The notes beneath the pieces were generated by a model. It searched no databases. It saw only the letters and a list, made by a program, of their open reading frames with translations, and had not been told where the DNA came from. A DNA stretch of 64,000 nucleotides from Lacticaseibacillus jixianensis. Lineage in GTDB: Bacteria > Bacillota > Bacilli > Lactobacillales > Lactobacillaceae. This document shows positions 1 to 7,815 of the stretch, piece after piece. The stretch is taken from contig NZ_RHOJ01000012.1 of the NCBI RefSeq assembly GCF_003946485.1, positions 1 to 64,000 on the forward strand, in the 5' to 3' direction. Each line of letters opens with the position of its first letter. Positions within the stretch are counted from its first letter, which is position 1. The position numbers were made by a program, and so were the translations under genes.

Positions 1-38
1 TAGCACTAACAAGAATAGGTCTTCATGGCCTTTTTGGT

Positions 39-104
39 CTAGTCGTCAGGGTGTTGCACTTGAATTGTAAACTGGGGAAGAGTATCGATCTCTGTATAAT
101 GCAT
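39..104 (-). CDS. 21-codon small ORF downstream of the sigma-like regulator
   Basis: An ATG at 104 follows a strong GGAGGAG ribosome site at good spacing, 20 bases after the stop of the preceding regulator, so translation is likely. The reading frame ends at a TAG (39-41) after 21 residues. No family is recognisable at this length. It may be a real small peptide of the ICE regulatory module, or the start of a gene broken by an early stop; the window edge prevents a decision. Confidence 0.3.
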   Translation of the reverse strand: MHYTEIDTLPQFTIQVQHPDD

Positions 105-124
105 TGAATACTCCTCCGCATCCA

Positions 125-523
125 TTATAAATTTTTGTATACCGTTCGAAGTCGGTTCAGTGCTCGTTGCCGACGATAATTCACTCCCTGGCTGGTTCTG
201 TTGCAACGCCCGCCTATTTCAGCATCTGTCAGCTCATTATAGTAATATTGATACAGCACAATCTTATCTGGCATAGAAAGCGTTGCAACCGACATGGCAA
301 GACGTTCGTTTTCAATGAAATTTTCCAGCTTACTGACTTCTTTTGGAGTTAGATTGGGCTCTTCAAGAGGTTGTGGGTCTTCAATTTCTTCAATCAGCCA
401 ATCTTCCAGCAGTGTTTCTTTGATTCGATGGCTCTTGACCTTGTGACGATTGATCCGTTCGTTCTTCAGTGATTGTCGTACATAATTGATAAACATGCGC
501 GTCACTTCTTGTTCACTACTCAT
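125..523 (-). CDS. Sigma-70 region-4-like regulator (Tn916 ORF7 type)
   Basis: 132 residues. The C-terminal half has a sigma-70 region 4 type helix-turn-helix (LSMPDKIVLYQYYYNELT followed by DAEIGGRCNRTSQGVNYRRQRALNRLR), preceded by a charged N-terminal region. Length and place, between the cargo and the expected xis/int end, match ORF7 of Tn916, which promotes transcription of transfer genes. ATG at 523 follows CAGGAGGGC. The function as activator of the ICE is inferred from the family; alternatives are other phage or ICE sigma-like activators. Confidence 0.75.
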   Translation of the reverse strand: MSSEQEVTRMFINYVRQSLKNERINRHKVKSHRIKETLLEDWLIEEIEDPQPLEEPNLTPKEVSKLENFIENERLAMSVATLSMPDKIVLYQYYYNELTDAEIGGRCNRTSQGVNYRRQRALNRLRTVYKNL

Positions 524-541
524 GGGTTGCCCTCCTGTAAA

Positions 542-570
542 TTTGTAATTGATTACACATATACAGACAA
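542..570 (-). promoter_or_regulatory. Promoter of the sigma-like gene with palindromic operator
   Basis: On the minus strand TTGTCT (565-570) lies 17 bases from TACAAA (542-547), about 20 bases before the ATG region. A perfect palindrome, TGTAAT-N2-ATTACA (544-557), covers the -10 box, as expected for a repressor or autoregulatory site. The boxes are moderate matches; the palindrome is exact. Confidence 0.45.
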
Positions 571-644
571 CTTTTGAGTGCCGAAATGAAAGCGATTCCC
601 AGCTTTATTTGTTGAAGCTACATTGGGTGAAAAGGAGACAAAAA

Positions 645-683
645 AATCGACGGTATTATGCATACTCGTCGATTCGTTATTTT
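645..683. terminator. Hairpin terminator
   Basis: AATCGACG (645-652) pairs with CGTCGATT (667-674). An A-run precedes and a T-rich run follows (680-685), so it could work in both directions. Confidence 0.6.
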
Positions 684-897
684 TTAGTTCCTTTCGAAAT
701 TTTTTATCGGTAGGAGCATTGTACTATAATTGGTATATGTGAAAAGGCGTTATGCAGAATGCTGCCTGAATAACGAGAACAAACCGAAACTTGAGTTTTC
801 AAGTTTTAGGCGCGATTGGTCATTCCCCACTTACTGTTGACGTGTACCTTTCTCTTTTTCACTCGCAAATTGCATGAATATTCACGTCCTGAAATAA
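684..897. other. Non-coding stretch, possible small RNA
   Basis: No supported gene in this stretch. It has an isolated TATAAT (725-730) on the plus strand and a tight hairpin, AAACTTGA (787-794) with TCAAGTTT (799-806). Together with the flanking terminators this could be a small RNA unit, but no -35 box is convincing. Confidence 0.25.
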
Positions 898-966
898 AAT
901 AGCCTTCAATATACTCTTAGTATGCACGTAGTAAACGTGTGCATAAAGTATATCGAAGGCTATTTT
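898..966. terminator. Long bidirectional hairpin 3' of the secreted-protein gene
   Basis: ATAGCCTTC-A-ATATAC near 899-914 pairs with GTATAT-C-GAAGGCTAT near 948-964, with a second nested stem (TATGCACG with CGTGTGCATA) inside. T-rich sequence follows on the plus strand and A-rich sequence precedes it. It lies downstream of the secreted-protein gene at 1114-1542 and probably ends that transcript. From 967 to 1113 nothing else was seen. Confidence 0.6.
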
Positions 967-1113
967 TATAGCGACTTAGTATGGCAGGATTCTGGAGTAT
1001 GAACAGGGAACAACGTAAGCACAAAGCCAAATGACGTACTGCAATTCAGATCCTTGACAGTTCTTTTCAATCTCAATTCAATCAATTATCTAAGTGCTCA
1101 CTGACAAGTCAGT

Positions 1114-1542
1114 TTAGTGATCGGCATGCCAGTATCCCCATCCCGCCCCGTTCGAATATGACCACGCATGAATGAATGCATTGTTTCCAGTACCATACCA
1201 TTCGACTAACATGTTGTACATGTTATACGTTGTATTCGCATGTACCTGATACGTGTGACCATCAGAAACGTCAGTGTTTCCAGTGCCCCCGGCTAAATAG
1301 GAGTGTCCCCATGCATTCGCTGAATACCATGGAACTGTTACTGTATTCGACTTGAGAGCATAGCCACTCTTCGTATTCTTAACTTGATTCCAACTCCAAT
1401 CAGTTGGATTGTTCCATCGGAATTCGAAGTGTACACGTGTAACATCCTCTGCAAAGACAGTCTGCGTTCCAACCCATCCCATCAATCCAAGCGCAAGCAA
1501 TATTGCCGTCAAACCCTTCGAAAATCTTTGCCCCGTTAGCAT
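1114..1542 (-). CDS. Small secreted protein, ICE cargo (DUF2712-like, tentative)
   Basis: 142 residues from the ATG at 1542, chosen over the ATG at 1548 because AGGAGG (1552-1557) is then 9 bases away rather than 3. A signal peptide ends at about residue 31 (WVGTQTVFA before ED). The mature part is about 111 residues, free of cysteine, rich in Trp, Tyr, Asn and Gly, and ends GAGWGYWHADH. The pattern recalls DUF2712-type secreted proteins, which occur beside ABC transporters; it is not a clear lactococcin-972 match. It is divergent from a five-gene ABC operon. A role as bacteriocin-like or signalling protein is inference. Confidence 0.6.
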   Translation of the reverse strand: MLTGQRFSKGLTAILLALGLMGWVGTQTVFAEDVTRVHFEFRWNNPTDWSWNQVKNTKSGYALKSNTVTVPWYSANAWGHSYLAGGTGNTDVSDGHTYQVHANTTYNMYNMLVEWYGTGNNAFIHAWSYSNGAGWGYWHADH

Positions 1543-1663
1543 TAACATCGTCCTCCTATTTCGGCCCGAAAATTATTATCAAGCCTATCGTCAACGACCT
1601 TCCCAACAATGATATAATACAAATGTGTTTTGACTTTTCGCAAAAATTTGTTAAATTAAGCTT
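1543..1663. promoter_or_regulatory. Divergent promoter region of the cargo module
   Basis: This stretch separates the leftward secreted-protein gene from the rightward ABC operon. Plus strand: TATAAT at 1613-1618, and a TTGACT (1630-1635)-16-TAAATT (1652-1657) alternative. If the second is used, the ATG at 1664 would be almost leaderless, which favours a later start for the first ABC gene. Confidence 0.35.
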
Positions 1664-2551
1664 ATGAAGGGAGACGGCTGTGCCATATGTATATACCGTG
1701 CCGGTCATAAAACTGGTCTATATCGTTGGCAAAGGCTTTTGTACATTGATATGCATCAATATTGGTATGCAAGAATCAAACAATTACATTACTTTTGGGG
1801 CATGTTAATCGGGGTCAGTTTAGTGTTGGCGCATTTGGCAACGATCCTCCCACGACTGGTCGCACATCTGGACGGTAATCAATACCTATTCACGCCCTAC
1901 ACACAATGGATCAGCTTCAACACCAATCCTTGGACGATCGCATTGTTTCTCAGTTTACCGTTGTTGAGCACGTTGTCTGTCGCTCAGATCATCGGTGAAG
2001 ACGCACGCAGTGGCTTTATCGCCCATATCGTGCAATACCGGTGCTTGAAGCATTACCTACTGACCAACTTAGGCGTCAGTTTCATTGGTGGGGCGTTGAC
2101 CATCGTCGTTCCGCTGTTGATCGACTTCATCGGGGTGTGGTGTTTCCTTCCTCATATCACGCCGAATCCGATCCTCAATGCTAACATGCCGCTGCTACCG
2201 GACACGACTTACTTCGCCTCACTGTATTACACCAACCCTTTGGCCTTGGTAGGCTTCTACATTTTGCTAGCCGGTGCGGTCGCAGGCATGTTCGGCCTCC
2301 TCAGTGCGGTGGTGTCGTTGTTTGTCGACAATCGCTTCATCGCATTGGGCCTTGGGTTCACCTTAACGATGATGCTCAACGTGTTGTCCAACGCAATGCC
2401 ACATGTTGCTTTTTCTCCTGTGTTGCTTTGCATCGGGTGCAGTCCCGCCTATATCCCTACTTTTTCGGCAACAATCACAGGCTTTGTGATAGCAATTGGC
2501 GGTTTATCAGCGCTCGGGTCGATTGCAGGAAGGCGGCGGGTGTATGTATAA
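1664..2551 (+). CDS. ABC-2 type membrane protein 1 of cargo operon
   Basis: 295 residues from the ATG at 1664, but no ribosome site precedes it. An in-frame ATG at 1751 (MHQYWYARIKQ) gives 266 residues and begins just before the first membrane helix. About six hydrophobic segments are visible, near residues 45, 85, 130, 200, 230 and 270. The loop IIGEDARSGFIAHIVQYR followed by a membrane-entry segment is typical of ABC-2 type permeases. It overlaps the next gene by 8 bases. It is probably a permease subunit for the ATPase at 3904; substrate unknown. Confidence 0.7.
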   Translation: MKGDGCAICIYRAGHKTGLYRWQRLLYIDMHQYWYARIKQLHYFWGMLIGVSLVLAHLATILPRLVAHLDGNQYLFTPYTQWISFNTNPWTIALFLSLPLLSTLSVAQIIGEDARSGFIAHIVQYRCLKHYLLTNLGVSFIGGALTIVVPLLIDFIGVWCFLPHITPNPILNANMPLLPDTTYFASLYYTNPLALVGFYILLAGAVAGMFGLLSAVVSLFVDNRFIALGLGFTLTMMLNVLSNAMPHVAFSPVLLCIGCSPAYIPTFSATITGFVIAIGGLSALGSIAGRRRVYV

Positions 2552-3242
2552 TTTCGTTCGGCTACGCCGACAACGCAATTACCACGGCTTACAGGTCCTG
2601 TTCGTCTTGTTGATCGGCAGTATTGTCTATGCGACAGTGGTGCAAATGCGGGCACCAGATCGACCCGCCGCGGGCATCATTCAAATGGCGCTCATGGCCT
2701 TGCAGAGTCCGCACAATCAACTGTATTTCTTCTTGCCTGCGCTCACGATTTTCGTCTTGATCTTATTCCAGCAGCCGACCGCCCAAGAGTTATATCGGTT
2801 AGCCAACACCCACCGCTTGAATCGCTTCGTTTTCGCAGGCCTCTTCGAACCCTTGATTGGATTTATGCTCGTCTTCGTCGCTGCCAGCACCCTCGTACTA
2901 CTCACCAACCCACGATTTTTCGTCTTTGACGGATCTAATATAGTGCTTGGTGGGTTGTTGCTCATTCGCCATTTGCTCGGCCTGTTGTGGATTTGGAGCG
3001 TCCTCGCCTACCTCACCATCATGTTTAATAAACTCATTGCCGCGGCTGTGTTTACCGTGATGGTCGGAATCGATTACAGCCTGTGGCAGTGGTGCGGCAA
3101 TTCAATTTTTTTGACCCATGGCATTGCCTTGGCCAGTCCACATTACGGATTCGATCTGGTCTTAGATAGTTGTCTCTATCTCGGCTATCTGCTGTTGCTT
3201 TATCAATTACAACCCCGTTTGATGAAAGCGTGGTTATCATGA
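2544..3242 (+). CDS. ABC-2 type membrane protein 2 of cargo operon
   Basis: 232 residues from the ATG at 2544, which follows AGGAAGG and overlaps the end of the preceding gene. Hydrophobic helices are visible near the start (LFVLLIGSIVYATVV) and at five later places. No motif identifies a family beyond a multi-pass membrane protein. Overlaps on both sides show tight translational coupling within the ABC operon. It probably pairs with the other two membrane proteins to form the transporter's membrane part. Confidence 0.7.
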   Translation: MYNFVRLRRQRNYHGLQVLFVLLIGSIVYATVVQMRAPDRPAAGIIQMALMALQSPHNQLYFFLPALTIFVLILFQQPTAQELYRLANTHRLNRFVFAGLFEPLIGFMLVFVAASTLVLLTNPRFFVFDGSNIVLGGLLLIRHLLGLLWIWSVLAYLTIMFNKLIAAAVFTVMVGIDYSLWQWCGNSIFLTHGIALASPHYGFDLVLDSCLYLGYLLLLYQLQPRLMKAWLS

Positions 3243-3895
3243 TCGCGCGCTTGTGGCCACTATTTAGGCGCAACGTCAGGCTGTACAGTGATGCGGTCAA
3301 AATCCGAGGCACCATGCTCTTGACGACCACTGTTGTCTTCCTCTTGGCTCGACGGCAATCCTTCACTGATTTGTTCTCCGGAGTGATTCAGTGTGGGGCC
3401 TTCACGATGCCGTTGACTTGGCTGTTTCTGGTCATGTCACCACTTATGGTGGTCGGTGATGCCGCCACGCGCCTCTTCAAAGTCGAGTACCCCTTGGTTA
3501 GCCACGTCTCCTTGCGTGTCTACTTGGCAACCATCCAAGTCCTCGTGGCTGCAAGCGACTTGGCTTTTTGGGGAGTTTGGTTCGTCTTGGCTTCCGGCTG
3601 GCAGGCTCTCGGCTTTAGCCTTACGGTCTTGTTGCTCACTATTGTCATCACCGAGGCATACAGCCTCGCCCAACTTTTCGCCGGTCCGATTGCCGCACTC
3701 TTAGGCAGTTTGGGCCTGTTGATCATCACCGTCGCCTGCAACCACTTCCCACTTTTATCGGCGTTGATGGCCAGCCGCTATCCTCAAGTTTCGTGGCCAC
3801 AGACCCTGCTGGCACTCGTGCTGGTAGCCGTGGCGGCTTTCTTCTCCACGACACAGTTGTATCAACTCGATTTCATGCGCACTGATGCGCGATGA
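3239..3895 (+). CDS. ABC-2 type membrane protein 3 of cargo operon
   Basis: 218 residues from the ATG at 3239, which overlaps the stop of the preceding gene (ATGA). An upstream in-frame ATG at 3170 lies deep inside that gene and was rejected. The N-terminus is basic (MIARLWPLFRRNVRLYSD), followed by six or so hydrophobic segments. Three separate, unrelated-looking membrane proteins for one ATPase is more than a simple exporter needs, and recalls lantibiotic immunity (LanFEG-like) or bacitracin-type detoxification cassettes. That comparison is architectural, not based on sequence. Confidence 0.7.
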   Translation: MIARLWPLFRRNVRLYSDAVKIRGTMLLTTTVVFLLARRQSFTDLFSGVIQCGAFTMPLTWLFLVMSPLMVVGDAATRLFKVEYPLVSHVSLRVYLATIQVLVAASDLAFWGVWFVLASGWQALGFSLTVLLLTIVITEAYSLAQLFAGPIAALLGSLGLLIITVACNHFPLLSALMASRYPQVSWPQTLLALVLVAVAAFFSTTQLYQLDFMRTDAR

Positions 3896-3903
3896 GGTGT
3901 CTT

Positions 3904-4563
3904 ATGTCCAATCCATTGATCGAATTACGTCATGTTTCCAAGCAATTTCATCACCGCGTCGTCTTACACGACATCAACTTGACCATCTACGCCCACCGCA
4001 TCTACGGTTTCAGCGGGCCTAACGGTTCTGGGAAGACCCTGACCTTCAAAACGATTCTGGGATTTGCCAAGGCTTCCAGTGGTCAAGTTCAAGTCAACGG
4101 CGCGATTATTCGCAAAGATACACTGTTCGCTCCAGGCATCGGTTTCGCATTGTCTGAGTACAATGTATTGCCCAACAAAAATGGTCGCGAAAATCTCGCG
4201 CTGTTAGCACTGCTTGCTGGCAATGATCAGGCGACCAGCATCGATGAATTGCTGACGCTGGTTGGTCTGTCGCCCACTGATCCGCGTAAAGTCAAAGACT
4301 ATTCACTGGGCATGCGCCAACGCCTGCTTGTCGCCGTTGCACTCATCGGTGACCATCCGATAGTGATCTTCGATGAACCCACCAACGCCTTAGATGAGGA
4401 CGGACAACAGTTCATGATCACCTTGATCAAAGACTTGCAAGCGCGCGGCAAGACCGTCTTGGTGTCTAGCCACGATGCCGCCTTCCTCAAAGCCGTCAGT
4501 GATGAGATCTTCTACTTCAGCGACGGGCAAATCGTCCGCACGGAGGCGTGTCATGCCGACTAA
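3904..4563 (+). CDS. ABC transporter ATP-binding protein of cargo operon
   Basis: 219 residues from the ATG at 3904 (GAGGTG at 3894-3899); an ATG at 3892 overlaps the previous stop and is less likely. Walker A is GPNGSGKT, the signature is YSLGMRQR, Walker B is IVIFDEPTNALDE and the switch His is in VLVSSHDAAF. All catalytic elements are present. The length is that of a short BcrA/NatA-type ATPase without extra domains. It energises the transporter formed with the three preceding membrane proteins, for export of or protection against a peptide; the direction is not decided by sequence. Confidence 0.9.
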   Translation: MSNPLIELRHVSKQFHHRVVLHDINLTIYAHRIYGFSGPNGSGKTLTFKTILGFAKASSGQVQVNGAIIRKDTLFAPGIGFALSEYNVLPNKNGRENLALLALLAGNDQATSIDELLTLVGLSPTDPRKVKDYSLGMRQRLLVAVALIGDHPIVIFDEPTNALDEDGQQFMITLIKDLQARGKTVLVSSHDAAFLKAVSDEIFYFSDGQIVRTEACHAD

Positions 4564-5011
4564 ACGTTCGCTGGTAATAATCTGCGCAATCATCGGTGTA
4601 AGCGCCGCATTGTGTTGGCATCAGCATCAAGTCACGGTGTTGTATCAAGGCTTTGCTATCCACACCCGCAACGTGCCGTTGCACCAATCGATTGCCTTGA
4701 ACGACCAACAGACCCTCACCCTCCACCACCAAGGCCTCACCCACGGCCACTTTCGGGCAACTTTAACGCTTCACACTCGCGCTGCCAGCCGCTTATCGCT
4801 GGCGCATTGGTATCTGTATGAAGGCCCGAACAATCAGCCCAATCAATTTCTGGATCCGACAATCAACGGGAAAGTCACGCATGACTTAACCCCAGGCACC
4901 AACCGGATTACCGTCGCCACCAATATCGCCCCGCATCGGCCAACCTATCAGCTGGCGATTGCCATAAATGTTAAGCACGGCCGATATCGAATCTTATACT
5001 TTCAAGAGTGA
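4553..5011 (+). CDS. Membrane-anchored extracytoplasmic protein of cargo operon
   Basis: 152 residues from the ATG at 4553, preceded by GGAGG (4542-4546) and overlapping the ATPase gene by 11 bases. One N-terminal membrane helix (residues about 6-22) is followed by a beta-rich, His- and Thr-rich domain (LTLHHQGLTHGHFRATLTLHTR), presumably outside the cell. No lipobox or sorting signal. No family recognised. Its place at the end of the operon suggests an accessory or immunity role for the secreted protein encoded divergently at 1114-1542; this is inference. Confidence 0.6.
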   Translation: MPTKRSLVIICAIIGVSAALCWHQHQVTVLYQGFAIHTRNVPLHQSIALNDQQTLTLHHQGLTHGHFRATLTLHTRAASRLSLAHWYLYEGPNNQPNQFLDPTINGKVTHDLTPGTNRITVATNIAPHRPTYQLAIAINVKHGRYRILYFQE

Positions 5012-5301
5012 TCGACTTTAACCAAAGCCAAAACATGATGCATACCGACATCGATGATTAGAACATCAAAATTATCGACGAAGCGTCTGGGTCACATCGC
5101 GCAGCAGTCTATGAGAGGTGAGCTGATGGAATTCGTTGATCCAAACCACCCTTGATCAACCTCGTAGCCATCGTCATGAAAAGTTTCATCAATAAAAGGT
5201 CCGAATTTATGGTGATAAAGTCTTCGGGCCTCGCTGTTGTGAATTCTGTTAATATTTGCATTGATTGATAACAAACAACAAACACCTAGACGCAACGCAA
5301 A
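5012..5301. other. Intergenic region between cargo and conjugation modules
   Basis: No supported gene. It separates the 3' ends of the rightward cargo operon and the leftward conjugation operon. A few short open frames exist without ribosome sites. Sequence looks non-coding and AT-rich at its right end. Confidence 0.4.
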
Positions 5302-5353
5302 AAGCTGAAAATTCAATCCGCAAACAATCGGGATTGAATTTTCAGCTTATTTT
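5302..5353. terminator. Strong bidirectional terminator of the conjugation operon
   Basis: AAGCTGAAAATTCAATCC (5302-5319) pairs perfectly with its complement at 5331-5348, loop of 11 bases. A T-rich tract follows on both strands, so it stops the leftward conjugation operon just after tcpC and anything from the cargo side. Confidence 0.9.
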
Positions 5354-5356
5354 TGT

Positions 5357-6280
5357 CTATATACCTTTGGTAATAATCCAGTTGTTGCTTTGCTTGGAAA
5401 GAATCAGAGTGTATTGCGAGACTTGGCTCATATCGTTGTCAGTGTCGAGGTACTTCACAGACAAGGTAACGGTCAGGCTACTCTTAGTCTGCTTGAAGAC
5501 AGGATCGAGGAGTTTCACGAACTTGAGGTTCCGTTCGATTGGGTGCGTCCCGTCCTTGACGTAATATTTGAGTTCGTTGCGATCACTTTTCGGGTACAAA
5601 GCGAAGAAAGTTTTGAGGAACTTAGTTACGTCGTCTGCGGTGCTGCTGGCTACCGAGTTGTCCGACTGCGTATCTGGCAGTTTGATTCGTGCTGTCGCCG
5701 GTTCAGCCGCAATCGTGGGGTTCTTGGTGACCACCATATCGCCGTTGCCATTTTGCATGACGTTGATGGTGTAGGTGCTGGTCACGGACTTCTTGGCTTT
5801 GCCCTTGGTGAGATCTTGCGTCACCGTGAATAGCACGCAGAATGTGTCTTTGGCTGTCTTGCTCACGTCCCAGACCTTAACTTCACTAACCTTGGCCGTG
5901 GTGGGAATGTCGCTACGCACAGTGTCTGCATTCAGGGATTGCAGTTGCTCCACGAGGTACGGCTGCAAAGCTTTCTGCCGCTGGTCTAGTGCTTCATGGC
6001 TGGGTTGCCACGAATAGTAGAGCTTAGCGAAGTCGGTGGTGAATGTCGCCAAGGCATGCGTGTCGATCACCTTGGTCTTAATTACTTGGACTTCATGCAC
6101 CGTGTGGGTGTCGATGGCGGTCATGTTCTTGTAGACGCCGAAGCTGGTGCTACCGATCAAGACTGCCCAGCAAAGCAGTGTGACCGGACGGCGCAAGCCA
6201 CGGTGCTTAATTTTAGGTGGCTTTGGCGCGGCTGGCTTCTTTTTGAACCAGCCGTTCTTTTGGGTTTTGTCTTTACTCAA
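5357..6280 (-). CDS. tcpC: Conjugal transfer protein TcpC (Tn916 ORF13 type)
   Basis: 307 residues. A basic cytoplasmic N-terminus (KKKPAAPKPPKIKHRGLRRP) is followed by one membrane helix (residues about 31-50) and two domains outside the membrane, the layout of TcpC/ORF13, a VirB8-like component of Gram-positive transfer channels. It is the last gene of the conjugation operon, with its ATG overlapping the end of the preceding gene, and is followed directly by the terminator. Family assignment rests on topology, size and place. Confidence 0.8.
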   Translation of the reverse strand: MSKDKTQKNGWFKKKPAAPKPPKIKHRGLRRPVTLLCWAVLIGSTSFGVYKNMTAIDTHTVHEVQVIKTKVIDTHALATFTTDFAKLYYSWQPSHEALDQRQKALQPYLVEQLQSLNADTVRSDIPTTAKVSEVKVWDVSKTAKDTFCVLFTVTQDLTKGKAKKSVTSTYTINVMQNGNGDMVVTKNPTIAAEPATARIKLPDTQSDNSVASSTADDVTKFLKTFFALYPKSDRNELKYYVKDGTHPIERNLKFVKLLDPVFKQTKSSLTVTLSVKYLDTDNDMSQVSQYTLILSKQSNNWIITKGI

Positions 6281-6810
6281 GGTTCGTTCACCTTGTCCTT
6301 TCTAATTTCGTAGCAGCGATAAAAGTCATCGTAAATATCGAGAAAACGCACGAACAGGCGTTGCAGCGAGATTCGCTTGTAGCCTTCATAGTCGGTTTCG
6401 ATATACTGACCGAGTTCACGGTCGTTGTTGAAATATTCTTCGGCCAAGTAGCGTTCGCGGTCGAGGATATACTTGCGGTCTTCTGGGGCGAACACTTTGC
6501 CTTTGAGCCATTGATCAACGGCTACTTCATGCGCGACAGCGAGGCGATACTCGCGCCGGTGCCCGTACTTCATTTCCGGCATCCGGTCAACGAAGCGGTC
6601 GAGAACGTGGCACAGGTCGTCAGTATTGGGTAGGCGTTGTTTGAAGAACTTGATGCGTTCCCATTCGCCTGACGCAAAGTCTAGTTCCTTATTGCGTAAT
6701 GCACGGTTGTCACCGAATTTGAGATCGACGTGCGCTTTTTGTAGTGCATCGTCATAGGTGTTGGTGATGAGATCCATCCAGTCAAAATAACCGATACCGT
6801 TTTGATCCAT
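6277..6810 (-). CDS. Unknown soluble ICE protein between tcpC and cwlT-like gene
   Basis: 177 residues from the ATG at 6810, chosen over the GTG at 6819 because AGGTGA is well spaced. No signal peptide or membrane helix; rich in charged and aromatic residues (QRLFVRFLDIYDDFYRCYEIRK at the C-terminus), probably helical and cytoplasmic. No family recognised and no counterpart at this place in Tn916. Overlaps tcpC by 4 bases, so it is translated with the transfer genes. Confidence 0.75.
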   Translation of the reverse strand: MDQNGIGYFDWMDLITNTYDDALQKAHVDLKFGDNRALRNKELDFASGEWERIKFFKQRLPNTDDLCHVLDRFVDRMPEMKYGHRREYRLAVAHEVAVDQWLKGKVFAPEDRKYILDRERYLAEEYFNNDRELGQYIETDYEGYKRISLQRLFVRFLDIYDDFYRCYEIRKDKVNEP

Positions 6811-6819
6811 TATCTTCAC

Positions 6820-7815
6820 CTACTTCTTCACACGCCCGGCGCCGATCAGGTGGGCTTGCCAGTAACTTGAGTTCAAGTCGGCATAGCCAAGCGGGTCGCC
6901 CGCATTGTACATTTTCATGCCGCCGACATAGATTCCAACGTGGGTCACATAGTCGGCGGTATCGTAGGTTGAGTGGAAGAACACGAGGTCGCCGGGCTTG
7001 GCGTCTTTGATATTCAGGTGTGCCGTGGCGTCGTATTGTGCTTGTGCGGTGCGGGGGAGTTTGATCCCAGCTTTGCCGTAGCACCAACTGGTCAGCCCGG
7101 AACAGTCAAAGCCCGTTGTTGGCGTTGAGCCACCGAAGACATAGCGAGTGCCTTGATATTTGAGCGCCTCATCCATGATCGCTTGCACCGTTTTGTCGTC
7201 GAATTTCGCACCACCTGTGACAAGGTATTGCGAGATGACCGACACGTAGTACATGTTCCCATAGGCATAGCGCCAACCATCCTTAGCAACCGCGTTGGTG
7301 TAGGTGACTTTCTTACCACCAGATTTTTCTTTAGCAAAAGATGTTGCCAGCTCAAGCGTGTACTTTTTGCCGTGCTTAGCAACGTAGTCAATAAAGCTGC
7401 CACCATAGTTGTAGCTTTGAATTGCAGTGTTGAGATCCACGCCCGCAGCTTTCATGCTTTTTAACAGCGAAGCGAAATATTTCACGCCTTGCTTGATGGA
7501 TGCTTCGGTATCTAGCGTATTGACCGGCAGTCCCAGCGATTCACTAGCTTGCATCACGTCGCCACCCTTGCCGCCAGATTCGACCTGCATGATGGCGAGT
7601 ATCACCATCATTTGGTCTGAAATGCCGAACTCTTTACAATACTTTTCGACCGTCAGCTTATGCTTGTAAACTTCAGCGGATAAGTTCATCGCGTCGGCTG
7701 TGATCGCAGAGGCAGGCTGGTCTTCGTCGTCATCAGAGGCAATGACCGCAAAAAACAGACCGCCGATCAACAGTATAGGGAGTGCGGCAAGAGCTAACCA
7801 GCGCCATAGTTTCAT
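6820..7815 (-). CDS. cwlT: Bifunctional lysozyme / NlpC-P60 peptidase (CwlT, Tn916 ORF14 type)
   Basis: 331 residues with an N-terminal membrane helix (residues about 6-24). A lysozyme-like domain follows (ILAIMQVESGGKG, catalytic Glu near 75), then an NlpC/P60 domain with the Cys in FDCSGL (about 236) and the His in THVGIYVG (about 290). This is the CwlT arrangement required by ICEBs1 and Tn916 to open the peptidoglycan for the transfer channel. ATG at 7815 overlaps the stop of the upstream gene (ATGA). Confidence 0.92.
   Translation of the reverse strand: MKLWRWLALAALPILLIGGLFFAVIASDDDEDQPASAITADAMNLSAEVYKHKLTVEKYCKEFGISDQMMVILAIMQVESGGKGGDVMQASESLGLPVNTLDTEASIKQGVKYFASLLKSMKAAGVDLNTAIQSYNYGGSFIDYVAKHGKKYTLELATSFAKEKSGGKKVTYTNAVAKDGWRYAYGNMYYVSVISQYLVTGGAKFDDKTVQAIMDEALKYQGTRYVFGGSTPTTGFDCSGLTSWCYGKAGIKLPRTAQAQYDATAHLNIKDAKPGDLVFFHSTYDTADYVTHVGIYVGGMKMYNAGDPLGYADLNSSYWQAHLIGAGRVKK

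Noticed and set aside
1114-1542. Lactococcin 972-type bacteriocin
   Set aside because: Length and final residues do not match; the family's typical short N-terminal and C-terminal motifs were not found, so only a tentative DUF2712-like label was kept.
5265-6313. Several plus-strand frames of 70-147 codons opposite tcpC
   Set aside because: Antisense to the transfer gene and without start signals.
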